This document shows positions 33,858 through 45,937 of a DNA stretch of 64,000 bases, in pieces; the stretch's first letter is position 1; every line of letters begins with the position of its first letter. The stretch comes from Eublepharis macularius. Lineage: Eukaryota; Chordata; Lepidosauria; Squamata; Eublepharidae. Under the pieces are notes generated by a model. That model ran no database searches, was not told the DNA's origin, and saw nothing but the letters and a program-made list of their open reading frames with translations. The position numbers and the translations under genes were made by a program. The DNA is taken from assembly GCF_028583425.1 (NCBI RefSeq), contig NC_072801.1, forward strand, positions 14,590,001 to 14,654,000. Reading direction: 5' to 3'.

Positions 33858-35520
33858 GTGAGTGTGTCTTGCTGCTATCTCCCTTATATTCAGTTTATCG
33901 CCGAATTTCCCTCTGATCTGAGAGGGGAAGAGCTGAGCTTCATGGAGGGAATAATGTGCCTGTTAACTGGAGTTAACGCTTTTCAGGTGATGAGAGGCGT
34001 GCGTACGCCCGCCCCATTTTCTTTTGTCATGTTTTGCCCAGAAACTGCATACTCCACATGCTATAATTAGATTTTCTTTTCCTCTTCTTCCATGACTTGG
34101 CTTCACAAGCAATTTCTCTTCTTCCCTGGCCAGCTCTTATATAGTCCTGTATCTGATTTTACAACCTGAAAGTAGTGGCTGTTGTGTTTGCTTGCGCAAA
34201 CATGTATCTTTCAAAGAAGGAAATGGTTCCCACTCAGGACTCATTCTAAAGGGGTGCTGGTGTAATGGTTTGAGGCTTCATAGGAATGAATGGACTTTTG
34301 CGCAAGCATATGTAGGCGCTGGGGTCGCATGCTGTCAGGCATAACTTTCTGCCATGTCTGATGTGGTGAGCTTTTATTGAGCAGAAAAGCTGCCGTGGCA
34401 GAAGTTATATAAATTCCTGGTTGCGTATGTGAGTAGAGTACTCCATAAACTACACCCAGGCATCCTAAGGACAGAATTTCTTAGAATTAGACCTTTAGAT
34501 GTATGCTAATGAGAACTGTGTTTTGAGTGTGTGTTACTGTGTAATGTTTAGGAACTCATAGTTCCTTTGGCTCCCTTGCGCAAAAGCCTGGGAAATTTAA
34601 TACGGAGTGGTGAGGCTTCCAGCTGTTTGTTACGCACCCCTCCCGGGTCAGGAAGTGCAGCGGGGCCGAAGGCATCGGGATGTGCTCTGAGGCTAACCTG
34701 ACTGCAGCTTCAGTAGACACTTGCTTAGGTCAGCACAGCTCTCGGCTCCACATCACAGATGTCTGGTGATGCCCCTTGGTGTGCTGCAACATCTAAATCA
34801 ATTCGAAGGCATGCCTTAGACCCCCACACAAAGGCTCGGAGGCAGCTGGTGTCCTTAGCGCACCCTGCGTCTGTTTACTACAGAACATGTTGTACTCCTC
34901 ATTGCATGGGGTGCCGTGGGCCTCTAGAGTAGCTGCTGCATGCTGGACCCAAATAAGCTTTCTCTCCGGCCGTAAGCAGGTGACCTCTTTTTGTTTTGTG
35001 TTTTGTAGTTTTCAAATCAGAAGAAAGAAAGAAAACACCAACTTATGACCTGTGTTCTAACAAATGTACTAGTCCACCTGCCCATGTAAATCGGTGCAAG
35101 TCATTTATGGCACATGGGGTGTGTGTTAGAATTTATTCTCAGCCGTTTTACACAAACCTCCACGTGCAAGTAATTCTCATCTAGGTGAAGGGTTCTTTAT
35201 GAGATGCATTTTAGAAGCTGTATAAGCAAATGGCCTCAATATACTTCTTGCAAAATTGTAGACTTGGGCATGTAATAAACTCCTCGTGATAATGTTTGTT
35301 TGTTCAACTGAAGTGTTGTATTTGAAAAGGTGATAAACAGTTTGTGTTGATCGATGGTGATACGGGTGGGGAAATGAGGGGATGGGAACAGGGTCGTTAG
35401 GGGAGTGGAGGGAAACCTTCAAAACACCTTTCCTCTTTGCCCACCCCCTTCCCCAAATACCTTTTACTCATTCCAAAAAGAACAATGAGATCTTATATTC
35501 AATTTATTTCTTTGTTCCAG
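33858..35520 (+). other. RAB40C: RAB40C intron 3
   Basis: About 1.7 kb with no recognised gene or clear repeat. The acceptor tract 'tttctttgttccag' is at its end. Confidence 0.6.
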
Positions 35521-35581
35521 GGACACCTCTGGCCAAGGGAGGTTCTGCACCATTTTTCGGTCCTACTCCAGAGGAGCTCAG
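35521..35581 (+). CDS. RAB40C: RAB40C coding exon 3 of 6
   Basis: The 61 bases code the switch II segment '[20 protein letters not shown]' (residues 69-88) and complete the split Trp codon at the 5' edge. The donor is gtaaat at 35582. The D-x-x-G-Q motif is retained. Confidence 0.95.
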
Positions 35582-36887
35582 GTAAATACTGTACTCTATT
35601 TATATGCATGTATTCATTTCTATCCCTTTTCCCCACTGCTTGCCTGAGCTTATTGGTTTGTTTGTATCAAAATGCGTATGGATACGGTTGAAGGAGTTTT
35701 TCAGATTTTGAAGAGATAGCCAGCTGTTCTTACATGTGATGCTGACCTAGTAGGAGAATTTGTCTTACTTCCTAAGAAATATGAACAGTCCTTTTTCTTG
35801 TGCTTGCTACTCTGAGTTCTTAATGGTTTTTCCCCCCTTCAAGCTAAAAGTTCATGGCTGTTGTTGAATCCAAACTGTCCATTTAAAAAGAAAAGGTTTA
35901 TCGGAGCAGCATAGCCAGACCATTCTTGTTAGGTAAAGGGGGACTGAAAAGCAATGGTGGCGTTTGACTCCCTGCTCCGAAGCCTGACAGATCCAGAATT
36001 CCAGCCGTGCTGTTCTGTACGGACCCCTGTCAGGTCTCAGAAGCAGTGGTAGATTCACAGCCACCTACAGCATGCTTCCGGAATGGCAGGCAGGTGTGCG
36101 CTCCAGTCCATGTGTCTTTTTTAACACAGGAGTCTGCTAGATGCAGAGTCAAACTATTGCTCCGTCTGGCTAAGTATTGTCCATTCTGCCTGGCTCTCTG
36201 GTCCTCAGACAAAAGAAGGCGTTTCATGTCACCTGGTGCACCTCCTTTTCATTGGAGAGGCCAAGGATTGAACCTGCAACTTTCTGCATGCCGAGGGGCG
36301 CTGAACCATCTCCGCGCAAGGCTTTGGCCTCTCCCCTGCTCAGCTGGGGGACTGGCAGCTGCCAAGAGTCTTGGTTCCATGTCAGAGCCGAATCCAAAGA
36401 CTCTCACATCCAGGCTTGGCACAGGCTCTCACTACTTGTGCCGCTGTGCCGAAAGTTGCCCTCGCCCCCCTGTTGTAGCTCTCCAGAGTCTCTGTATGAG
36501 TATCTTGCCATACTACAAGGGAAGGTTAATCAGGTGGCAATCCCACTGGTGCATCTGATGTGAACAATTAAGGAGTGAACCTGCTCAAGGACTCTCGCCT
36601 TCAGACTGGTGAACTCTTGTCTTGGTGTTTCCACTCTATGCTGTACTGGCCAGTTGCAGACATCTCTGTTGTGGAGTTGAGAGGGTGGGTGGGCGAGTCT
36701 GCCCTTCCCCAGCAGACTCCTCCCCCACCTGTAACGGACGCCTTCCACACGCACCATTCCGTGAAGCTGGATGGCTGCAAGAACCCTGTTGTTTGGATGG
36801 AGACATTCTGGAAGGATCCCTTTGCCAGTAAGCCACCTTTACTGGTTTATTTTGAAACCTGAAAATAATTTCTTCTATTCCGTGCAG
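35582..36887 (+). other. RAB40C: RAB40C intron 4
   Basis: Contains a tRNA-derived SINE-like piece (36125-36305). The 128- to 183-codon open frames here lie in repeat sequence and are not taken as genes. Confidence 0.55.
36125..36305 (-). repeat. tRNA-derived SINE-like repeat
   Basis: On the minus strand 'caggttcaatcct' (36266-36278) fits a Pol III B box, preceded by 'ctctccaatgaaaagg'-type sequence. The body reads 'gtccattctgcctggctctctgg' on the plus strand. This fits a squamate tRNA-derived SINE; the family is not named. Confidence 0.45.
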
Positions 36888-36965
36888 GGCATCCTCTTGG
36901 TATATGACATTACCAATCGCTGGTCCTTTGACGGCATAGATCGATGGATCAAAGAGATAGATGAG
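36888..36965 (+). CDS. RAB40C: RAB40C coding exon 4 of 6
   Basis: 26 codons in phase 0, residues 89-114, '[20 protein letters not shown]' and on to 'EIDE'. Acceptor gtgcag, donor gtaaga at 36966. This is the central GTPase-fold strand and helix. Confidence 0.95.
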
Positions 36966-37674
36966 GTAAGAACAGGAAAATGTGCACTAGGTTGTCTTGA
37001 GCCATTTGAGTGTTGCACGTTTAGCTCAGTGGGAACTACAATCTTGGGCTTGTCTGTGTACTTATAAATCTGGTTTGGCACACATGGAACATTTTGGTAG
37101 GGTAACGTTGTATTGTTGAAGTAGCGCTCAGCAGCCAGATGCTCTTCCTGCCTGCTTCTGTCTTGTAACTCAGCACTGAGCAGGAGGTGGCTTAATGGTG
37201 GCTGGGATTAGGTATGAACATGTTTATACATAATGGGATGGGCAACACCACCCCTTGGAGATGAAGAAGAGTCTGCGGTTCCTGTTTGGGGGAATAGAAG
37301 CCCCTCCTCTTTAAAACCCTCTTCTCAGTGAGGTTGTCTGGGCTGGACCAGACTACAGACAACAATGTGTCAGCAATATGTCAAGGTCAGCCCATGTCCA
37401 GACACCGTTCTACATTGGGCAGTATCCGGGACCTGCTTCTTTTCTCAAGGGGACCAATATGCGCAGACTGCACGGCCTTTATTTGCCCCACACTGGTCTG
37501 TGTTAATCACAGAACCAGTGAGCAACTTGACAACCACTGGGTCTGTGTGGATAAGAAAAGTTGAATGACCAGATTCTATTTCCAAACTAGGAGGCAGTCT
37601 TTAGAAAGTGACCATGGGCTTATGTGGAATTGCAGGTGTTCTTCAGTATGTGTTTTTCTTTCCTTTTATAAAAG
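36966..37674 (+). other. RAB40C: RAB40C intron 5
   Basis: About 0.7 kb with nothing recognised. The acceptor is a weaker 'cttttataaaag'. Confidence 0.6.
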
Positions 37675-37897
37675 CATGCTCCAGGTGTGCCCCGCATTTT
37701 GGTTGGCAACAGGCTTCACCTGGCTTTCAAGCGGCAGGTACCAACAGAGCAGGCCCGATCCTACGCAGAGAAAAACTGCATGACTTTCTTCGAGGTCAGC
37801 CCATTGTGCAACTTCAATGTGATCGAGTCCTTTACAGAGCTGTCTCGCATTGTGCTGATGAGGCATGGCATGGAAAAGATCTGGAGGCCCAACAGAG
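37675..37897 (+). CDS. RAB40C: RAB40C coding exon 5 of 6
   Basis: 223 bases code residues 115 to 188. They hold the VGNRLHL segment (124-130) in place of the usual NKxD, the '[20 protein letters not shown]' helix, and the start of the SOCS box ('[16 protein letters not shown]'). The exon ends in phase 1 at donor gtaagc (37898). Confidence 0.95.
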
Positions 37898-40417
37898 GTA
37901 AGCAAGCACTCATTCTCACTGGTTGTTCCGAAAGCACACATGGAAGCCGTTGTTAACACTTCTTGCATTTGGAGATCATGGCATGTGCCAAACAGGATAC
38001 AGAGGTTCAATTTGAGTGTGGATTGTTGTCACTCTGGTTAATTGTTGAGACTGGAAGTCAGCTCGAGCAATCATTCAGACACTAGTTAGATTGCCTAGTC
38101 AGTGAGAGAGCCAGGTCAGAGATGGTAGAGGCCTGCACAGACCAAGTTTCCTGTCCTTGCCCTGAGATGCAGCTGTCCTTTGCTGCCAGAAGAGGGCACA
38201 TTAGGCTTGCTATAGGAGCAGTGTAGTTGCTGGCACTTGCTCTTGGCCTCCTTGGTCATAAGAACGAGAGAATCAACTCCTTAGACTAACCCTATATGTG
38301 AGGCTGATACTTGCTAGATTTCCCTCTTGCCCCAGTCTAGTGGGGCAGTCTAGTAAAAGATTATGTAAAATTCTATTGGTCCTACCGCCATTGAAAAAAA
38401 ATTATAGTTGCTTCCTCGATAATCTTCCTAATCTCCTGCTGGCTTTTGGCCATACTGCTTGTTTCTGCACCACGGGAAAGATGGTGAAGATAGTCTGTTG
38501 CTGTCTCTACGTGAAGATGGGGTAGCTGGTCAGCTTCAGGAGCATACAGAGCTGGGTCTTTACCCAATTAGGTATCAGCCTTCAGGAGTTTGCAGGAGAA
38601 CTCTGTGTCTTGTGCAGTCGAGTGAGGGATTTTACCTGAATGAAGCTTATCTTAACAGAGCTGAGCCTTGAAGTATCAGTCTCCTCCCCCTGTGGCCTCA
38701 TCAAAGCAAACATGCCCCACCTTCCCCCTCAGCAGTTATGCCTTACAGAGCAGATGTTCTGTGCTTTTGCTTAAAAAGAAGCAGAGGACCTTGGGTTCTC
38801 AGAGGCGTGAGCCAGTTTTATTCCATAAGGTCTCAGTCCAGCTGTGGGAAGGGGTCAGAGATCAGGGCTTATGCTCTTGCCCAACTGGAGTGTGGTCTGT
38901 TCCAAGGCACCCCAGTGTGCCGGCTCACCTCCAGACCAGGCCTGTCCTTTCATTGAATTTTTAGTCCGAGAAGTTCTCTTGTGATTTGCAGTCTCGAGGA
39001 CTTTGTCTTGAAGGGCATTGATATGCAGTTTATTTTCTGCAGATAAGATTTGGCCAGCCAGCCGGCCTTCGTTCCTGCCAGCCAGTAGAGGGGAAACATA
39101 AATTATTGTGACAAGGGCCCCAGAAAAAAGCCTGTATGACACAGTACCGTATGAAACAGAATGAAATTTTGGGTTTGTTCTTATCTCTGAAACTCTAGCA
39201 AGCAGGACACTTTTTCTCGTCCTCAGTTCTCCATCTATGTAATGGGGAGATAGAGGTCTGTTTCCTACTGGGATGTGTAATGAATGCTGAAGTTCATGTG
39301 CGGAGACTTGGCAGAGGCATTTATGCTGAAGTCAGACAGTGGCTTCTTGGTTCTTCTCTTCATGCACACTTACCTTTGTGCGGTGTTGTAGGTTTCTAGA
39401 GTTGTACATACTAGCTGTCTCGAAAACAAGTTTTTAAGTCCTGTAGTCACCAAACTCACATTTGAGAAAAAATGACTGGAGCTAGCTTGACCATATAGGA
39501 CAAACCGAGCAGCTGGTTTTGGCGGTGTGGTTCTAGGAGTCTCTATGGAAGTGGAATTGGCACACATCCAAGGTTTCTTGCATTTTTGGCACCCGGCACC
39601 AAACTCCGGGTGCATCCTCCGAGTTCTTTGTGGCATCAGCATGGGTGAGCTCTGTGGGACTATTTCACATCCTGCACCTGGACTGCTGTAGCAAGGAGTC
39701 TGTGGCAAATGGAAGGACGTGTGTGAAATTAAGAGAGTCTGATGTCGGTATTTTGAAATACTTGTCCAAACCAGTTCTGGGAGGATTGTCATTTTTCTTG
39801 ACTTAATCATAATTAAGATGCGAAATTCACTGCCATTGGAAATGGAAGTAAAGATGGGCACAAGCATGGATGGTTTTAAAAAGGGGTTAGACAGATTCAT
39901 GGAGGCCATCAGTGGCTGCTGTCCACAGTGACCAAAAGGAACCTCCACATTTGGGGGCAGCTCCAGGGGAAGGCCTCGGCCTCTGTGCCCTGTTGTTGGC
40001 AGAGTAAGCGGTTTGCCACTTGTGAGCCAGGATGCTGGACTCGATGGACCGCTGTTCGGATCCAGCAGGGTTCTTCTTATGTTCTTATGTCATGGCAATC
40101 GATGGCCCCCACAGGAATGAGCTTCCAGTCGCTCATGCTCTTTTCTGTGGGAAAAGTGGCACAAAACTGAGTTGATGCTGCATTATCTTAAAACCTTGCT
40201 GCTTATTGGGTTTGTTACGTTGACAGTTCTTCAGTGTGATTACAAAGGCTGGGAATATCACAGCCTTTAATAATTAGATGCTGTAACTTGAAATTTTGGG
40301 TTCTGGTCTTACAGATTTGGTATAGGAATCTATCCTCAGCCAACTGATAATCTCTGGGTTAGCAGTTTTACTTGCCTTCTAATGGTGTGCTTTTCTGTCT
40401 CTTCACCCCACCTCCAG
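37898..40417 (+). other. RAB40C: RAB40C intron 6
   Basis: About 2.5 kb. The only clear repeat is the CR1/L3-like fragment at 39815-40091. Confidence 0.55.
39815..40091 (+). repeat. CR1/L3-like LINE 3' fragment
   Basis: Blocks 'gaaattcactgcc', 'gatggttttaaaaaggggtt', 'ggatgctggactcgatggac', 'gatccagcagggttcttctt' and the terminal repeat 'ttcttatgttcttatg' fit a reptile CR1-like 3' end. No coding part is present. Confidence 0.6.
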
Positions 40418-40698
40418 TGTTCAGCTTGCAAGATCTCTGCTGCCGCGCCATCGTCTCCTGCACTCCCGTCCACCTGATCGACAAGCTGCCCCTTCCTGTC
40501 ACCATCAAGAGCCACCTGAAGTCCTTCTCCATGGCCAACGGCATGAATGCTGTCATGATGCACGGCCGCTCATATTCCGTGGCCAGCAGTGGAGGTGGGA
40601 GCAGCAGCAAAGGCAACAGCCTCAAGCGCTCCAAGTCGATCCGCCCACCCCAGAGCCCACCGCAGAACTGCTCACGTAACAACTGCAAGATCTCTTAG
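40418..40698 (+). CDS. RAB40C: RAB40C coding exon 6 of 6 (SOCS box and tail)
   Basis: Begins TGTTC after acceptor ctccag and ends at TAG 40696-40698. It codes residues 189-281: the Elongin-binding part '[20 protein letters not shown]' (191-210), the Cullin-5 box LPLP (212-215), a Ser/Gly-rich stretch (232-246), a basic-proline stretch, and the final CKIS. The Ser/Gly stretch differs slightly in length and sequence from human, as expected for a linker. Confidence 0.95.
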
Positions 40699-43580
40699 CG
40701 AGCCAGGGGGTGTCTCCCGCTGAACTCATGTCGACACCTGCTTGCCAGCGTGCGGACTTTCACACCCCGGACCTTGTTCCGGCAGAATCCTTTCCCAACA
40801 TGGCTCTGGCGGCAGCACCTATGGGACTGGCCAAGAGCTTGTGCCCTGGTGTTCAGTTGACGCCATGTTGTGGCGAGGGCAAGGCTGTGCTAAGCCAACC
40901 TTCCTTCATCCTGATTGGGGGAATGACTGTGCTGGAGTGTGTGGAGGGGTGATTCTTCTTCCTCTGACTTGGGGGAGGGTGGGGAGGGGTAAGATGACTT
41001 TGTGCTGCAACTTTAACGTTTGGGCTCCCAAGCAGAATTGCTGGTGCTACGGTGAACCTTGAAGCAAACCAAGTAGCCATGATCTGAAAATTCAACCGGA
41101 TGGAGTCCTGTGTTTATCCAACGGACTGTGGCTGGCTGGAAGTCCATAGTATGCAGGCCGCTTGACATTTTCACCTATTTATAGAAAAATTATATATCTC
41201 ACTACTGTTTTTAAAGGGGTTTTCTTTTTCCTTTCCTTTTTTGTTTTACAGAGGCCATCAGGGAAAATTTGTATGCAGCCTTGTAAACAGAAGTGCTGAG
41301 CTTTGAATCCTGGGGCGGGTGGGGTGGTTCACAGAAGGGGGGAGGTAACTGGCAGAGGTCAAGCGGCAGAATGATCAAATGCTCCAAGAATTGTATCAGA
41401 GGCACAAGGTTGGTCTTGCAATCATTGTTTTAAAAAAATTGTTGTTCCTTATGTGAAAGGAAGGAGGGATTAGTTTCTGTCATTCTCCAGCTTAATTTTC
41501 CAGATGCTCTGGCTGAGGCAGGGATGGATAGCAAGGAGGCTCTGAATGACGTTGCCAGGTCGACGTGGGAGGAGGGAGCTCTGGCCACATCTGGGGCTTG
41601 TTAATGGCTGATAAAGGGGTTGCTCCGGAGACCGTCTTGCCCTCCAGAGCCTCTTGAGGAAAGGCTTGGCTGCCAAAGATACCTAAGACTGAAAGTTGTG
41701 GCTTGGGGCCGTGGGGAGGGGGAGGTAACTTGTGCCACCAAATGCTGATTTTTAATGGTTTGACACAGGGGAGATGTCGGGCTCCCCAACAAAATCACTT
41801 GTGCTGCACGTTCTCTGGCTGAACGGAATTAATTCCATGTGCCATTTCCTTTTGCTTAGTAGCCAGCAATTTGCTTTGTGGCTCTCTGAATCTGTCTGTC
41901 TTGCTCAGCTGCCGTATTTATACGAGTTCCCTAGGCTTGCAGGATAGAGAGGAGCTGGGGGTGGGGACAGCCAAGAGAAACCCAGGATTTTCCGGCTTCC
42001 CAATAACTCTTTTCTGTTGAAGGAAGCTGTTTCTGAGTGTTGTGAGACTCTGTAGTTTGTGTGTGTGAGACGGAGAATGAGCAGGATTCTTGGCCTGGGA
42101 AGGCAGTGCTAGGCAATAGAATGGATTGGGATATCAAACCCAGAACAGAGGTGGGCCTCTTTACTTTTGTAAACCAGGAGGTTTGTTGGATGCTGAGTCG
42201 AAAATCTCCACCCTCGGTGCCCTTTTGGTTCAGTTGGATACTCTAGTTGTGGCTCTCGTATTCTCTTTTCTGCTAGATTGTGGAGGCTCTTAGAGTTGCC
42301 TGGCTTTGGAGAGGTGCTTGACCTCTGGCTGGAGTTGCTAATAGCACCTTAGTGGCCATCCAACATCTGGGAAGTTAGTGAGAAAAGCTAGCTAGATTGG
42401 GTGGGGGGCTTTAGGCACTTAACTGGTGACCTTGTAGCCCATGAAAGGTGTTTTGGGGTCTTTGATGTCTCCACCCCATTGCCTTTTCCCTGTCCCCTTG
42501 AACTAGGCGAACATCTCTTCCTGGGTGCCCCCCCCCAGCCAGGATTGGCTGCCTTTGGCTGTGTCACAGATCAGGATGGGTGGCATGATGCTGCCGGATG
42601 CTCATCCTGCTGCTGACCACCCATTTTGCTTGAGCGCCTTGATGGGAGTCTGGCTGGCAAGGCTTGTGGCGTATCGACCTCTCCAAGATCACTTGGCATG
42701 AAAGGCGAGCCGCTGAGCCTCCCCGCTGGCCTGAGCTCAAACAAACCAACGGGGAGATAGGTCAAGGGCAGGGGAAAGCCTTTAGCGGCATCTCCATCAG
42801 GCTGGGAACAAAGCTGGAGCCAAATCCAGGGCGAGTGGTGTGGAAGCTTAGAGATTTACGGGGCATGTCCGCACCAGCCACCTGTTACTGCTTGCTGAAA
42901 ATGGAGTGGGAGACGACCACTGACTCAATGGCCTGGCATTCTGGGGATGTGCGCCGAACAGGTGATCTCCAGGCAGCCCATCTTTCCACTCCAGATTTTA
43001 AAATAGACACTTCCCAAAACAGCTATAGAATGTGCATTGTTTTCTCTAAAGAATTACAGGGAGCCCCCCGTCTTGCCTGGTAGGCTATAAATCCTCTCAT
43101 CATATTGTTTCTGCAGCATTTGAATATAGTTTTGTACATACTTGGCTGGAAGGAGGTGGCGGTGGGTCCTTTTTCTTACAGCAGGTTTGAAGATGCTGTG
43201 CGTCACAAAGCCATGTTCGATTTACCTGTGTTTTCTGTCCAGCTGCCGCCTCCTCCTTTAATTGTACGTGTGTACTTATCAGCCTCACCTGAAAATGCCT
43301 CTGAATATTTCTTCCTGCTCCTTTATTTTCAAATGGTGGCAAACGCGTATGCTTGGAATGAGATTCTCTGGAATGTCTGCGAATTGCAGCAGAACTCTCT
43401 TACCCCTTTATTTTTATTTGCTTAATATTCAACTTTGAAAATGTGATCCGATATCAAACACTAGAATCTAGCTGCTCTCCGACACTTGTACCATTCCTCT
43501 GATTTAATTCCTTTGTACAGTAAATGTCGTCGTTCAACTGATACGGTTTTTATATAAATTAAAAAAAATCTTGTTTTAAA
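40699..43580 (+). other. RAB40C: RAB40C 3' UTR
   Basis: About 2.9 kb follows the stop without splice or coding signals. The end is inferred from the poly(A) signal below. The length is long but plausible. Shorter forms using earlier signals cannot be excluded. Confidence 0.6.
43558..43563 (+). terminator. RAB40C: ATTAAA poly(A) signal, RAB40C candidate
   Basis: attaaa lies in 'tatataaattaaaaaaaatc', followed by a T-rich stretch. It is the best candidate for the distal end of RAB40C transcripts. Confidence 0.5.
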
Positions 43581-45937
43581 AAACAATTTGGTGAGCTATG
43601 AAAGTTTGTTAGTGAGAAACGAGCAGTTCAGGAGACTGTCCCTGAAGGGCGGTGAGAGGGCAGAGGAGGAAGAGGAGGAGGAATAGAAGCTTGGCAGGCT
43701 GGATTTTAGGGGATTAAAGGGGCTGGTGGTGGTGGGATATTCCCAGGAGGGGCTGTGGAAAGCCCTTTGCTAACTGCCTCCTTTGAAAGGAACAGGAGTT
43801 TGGCCCTGGATTGGAGGGAGGGGGGGGGGGTTGAAGAGGAATGCTTTCTTCACACTCTTGGGAAGGCTCGTTATAGGTTGTGCCCGGAAAGTCAAAGCTC
43901 TGTGCTGAGATGACTTGAATTCTGCACCCAAAATATGCCGCATGGTTGAAAACTGGCTCCCTCAGATGTCTGTCTCTCATTTTTTTTAAAACCACTTAGT
44001 AAAATGTGAACATAAGAACCAACGTACCGTGTACCAAACTTTTGGGCTTAAACGCTTTATACAAATGGACAATCCAGGGGTTGCTGAGGCTCATTTCCAT
44101 AAGGCAAGAGTTTGCCTTCAAGGAAAACATCTCTTCGGAGTGTCTTTTTGAATGAGCAAAAAGTTTAGAGCAGAGCAGACTCAGCGAGCCCTTCTGGACA
44201 GGAGGGGTACCATGCGTTTTTGAAGCTGGGGCTTTTTAAAATGAAAGTTGTACTTGTATTGGTGAGAGGGGATTGTGAGGGAAGTGGGAAAGAGCAGGTC
44301 TAGGAAGAACAGACCAAAGGAAATAAAGACCCAGGCGCTGTGCCCTTTTGCGAACATCTTTATAGAGATGAGCTTAAAAGTCCTCCCAAATGTTTCCACT
44401 CTCTCTCTCTCTCTCTCTCTCTCCATTTTTGAACCAGTTGATTGTTGCTGCTGCGATTCCTTTAAAGAAACACTTTTCTGTCTTGTCTCTGACATGCGCA
44501 TTAAACTGGTTTAATAAGGCCTCAAAAATTCACTCACAGCTCTACCTCTTGTCATTTTTGAAAGATTATGTTTGTGGCTTGCTTCCAAAATAGGAAGATA
44601 GCAGGAAGCAAGAGCCCTTCTTATTTGATCCTTTTTCCGTGGGTCAATTAGAACAGAAGTATTCCTTGTGAAACACGATTGACCGGCAATATACGCTTTA
44701 GCCAGAGCGCAGAACATTTTCCCTCCAAAGGCAGCTTGCGCTTGGTCTCAGGAAATACTGTGCTATCTGATACTCTCTTCTTTCTCTCTCCTCAGGAGCA
44801 GGGGAAGAGGTGCTGTGACTATCTCCTCTGTACAGGCCCCATTGTGCGTTGCTCTGAGGTAGGAAAGGATGGGTAAGAACAGGAGGAGGACATCGATGGC
44901 TATTGCATAAACCCCTGCCCCTCTTGTATGTGATTTCTGAACGAGGCAAAATAAGCAAATGTGCATTAATGCTCCTGTGGCTGATGGAGGAAATGCTTCA
45001 TGCCGTCTCACCCCGAGGAGCCTATTCAAAGGAGTTCTGTGATTTCAGGTGGGATTGGGAAACAAACAGCAGGAGGCGGTGATGTGGTCTGGGGCGGAGT
45101 GTTGCCTTTCAGTGCAGATGTCCTCGTATGGAAAGAGGAGTGACTGGGCTGGGGAGGGGAAATGGAGCGGTCAGATCTGTGTGACCCGTTCCTGAACTCC
45201 TTCGTGGGCCCCGTGCTCCTCAGCGCAACTACAGATTCCCATGTTTATGTATTCTCTTTCAACTGGTCCGCCTGATCAGTGGGTTAAAAAATGGGCAGTT
45301 CCATGTCCCATCCTGAGTATCCGTTCGATATGGGGCAGTTGTTGTTTTGCCAGCTATGTGCCAGTATCTGTAAGGGGGATCATTTGACAATTAGCTTGGT
45401 CGAGGTACCCCGGGTTAGTACACGCTTGATACTGTGTCTCCTCAAAGAAGGGCAAAACGTTTCATGCCTGGATGATAATTGATGCCAAAATGTTAGGCAG
45501 TGAGGGGTGAAGAATGAGGCCCTAGTTCATATATTGAGGAGAATGTGGACAGATTCTGGCGTGCTTGCGTGTCGTTTCCATGTGGTGACTCTTTTGTAGT
45601 TGTTGAGTTGAAAGCCTTGAAATTTTGTAGTGCTTCATGCTACGCTCATGTTGGCCTTGGCTGCAAACAGACTGGTATGGAAGACAGCAACAGGAACTTT
45701 GTATGTTCTTACATCGGACAGAGTGTGGTATCCCATAACACTGTACAAGGATAAGAGGAGGTGCAGCGCTGCAGTTTTCTTCTCAATCAGACAGAAGTCC
45801 AGTGGAACCTTAGAAGCTGATGAACTCTGATTATGTTTTGTGTACTCTGTATTGTAATAACTCCTGTAGTGCAAAATCTTACTGTTCCTTTGACCCTGTT
45901 ATCCCCTCTCCTTTCTGTACCCCTCTTTGTTCCGAAA
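43581..45937. other. Intergenic, RAB40C to WFIKKN1, first part
   Basis: No gene recognised. A (TC)n microsatellite lies at 44399-44422. A fragment at about 45775-45830 ('agaagtccagtggaacctta') resembles part of the R1 tail. Confidence 0.45.

Noticed and set aside
36007-36563. 183- and 128-codon frames in RAB40C intron 4
   Set aside because: They overlap a SINE-like repeat and have no conserved domain.
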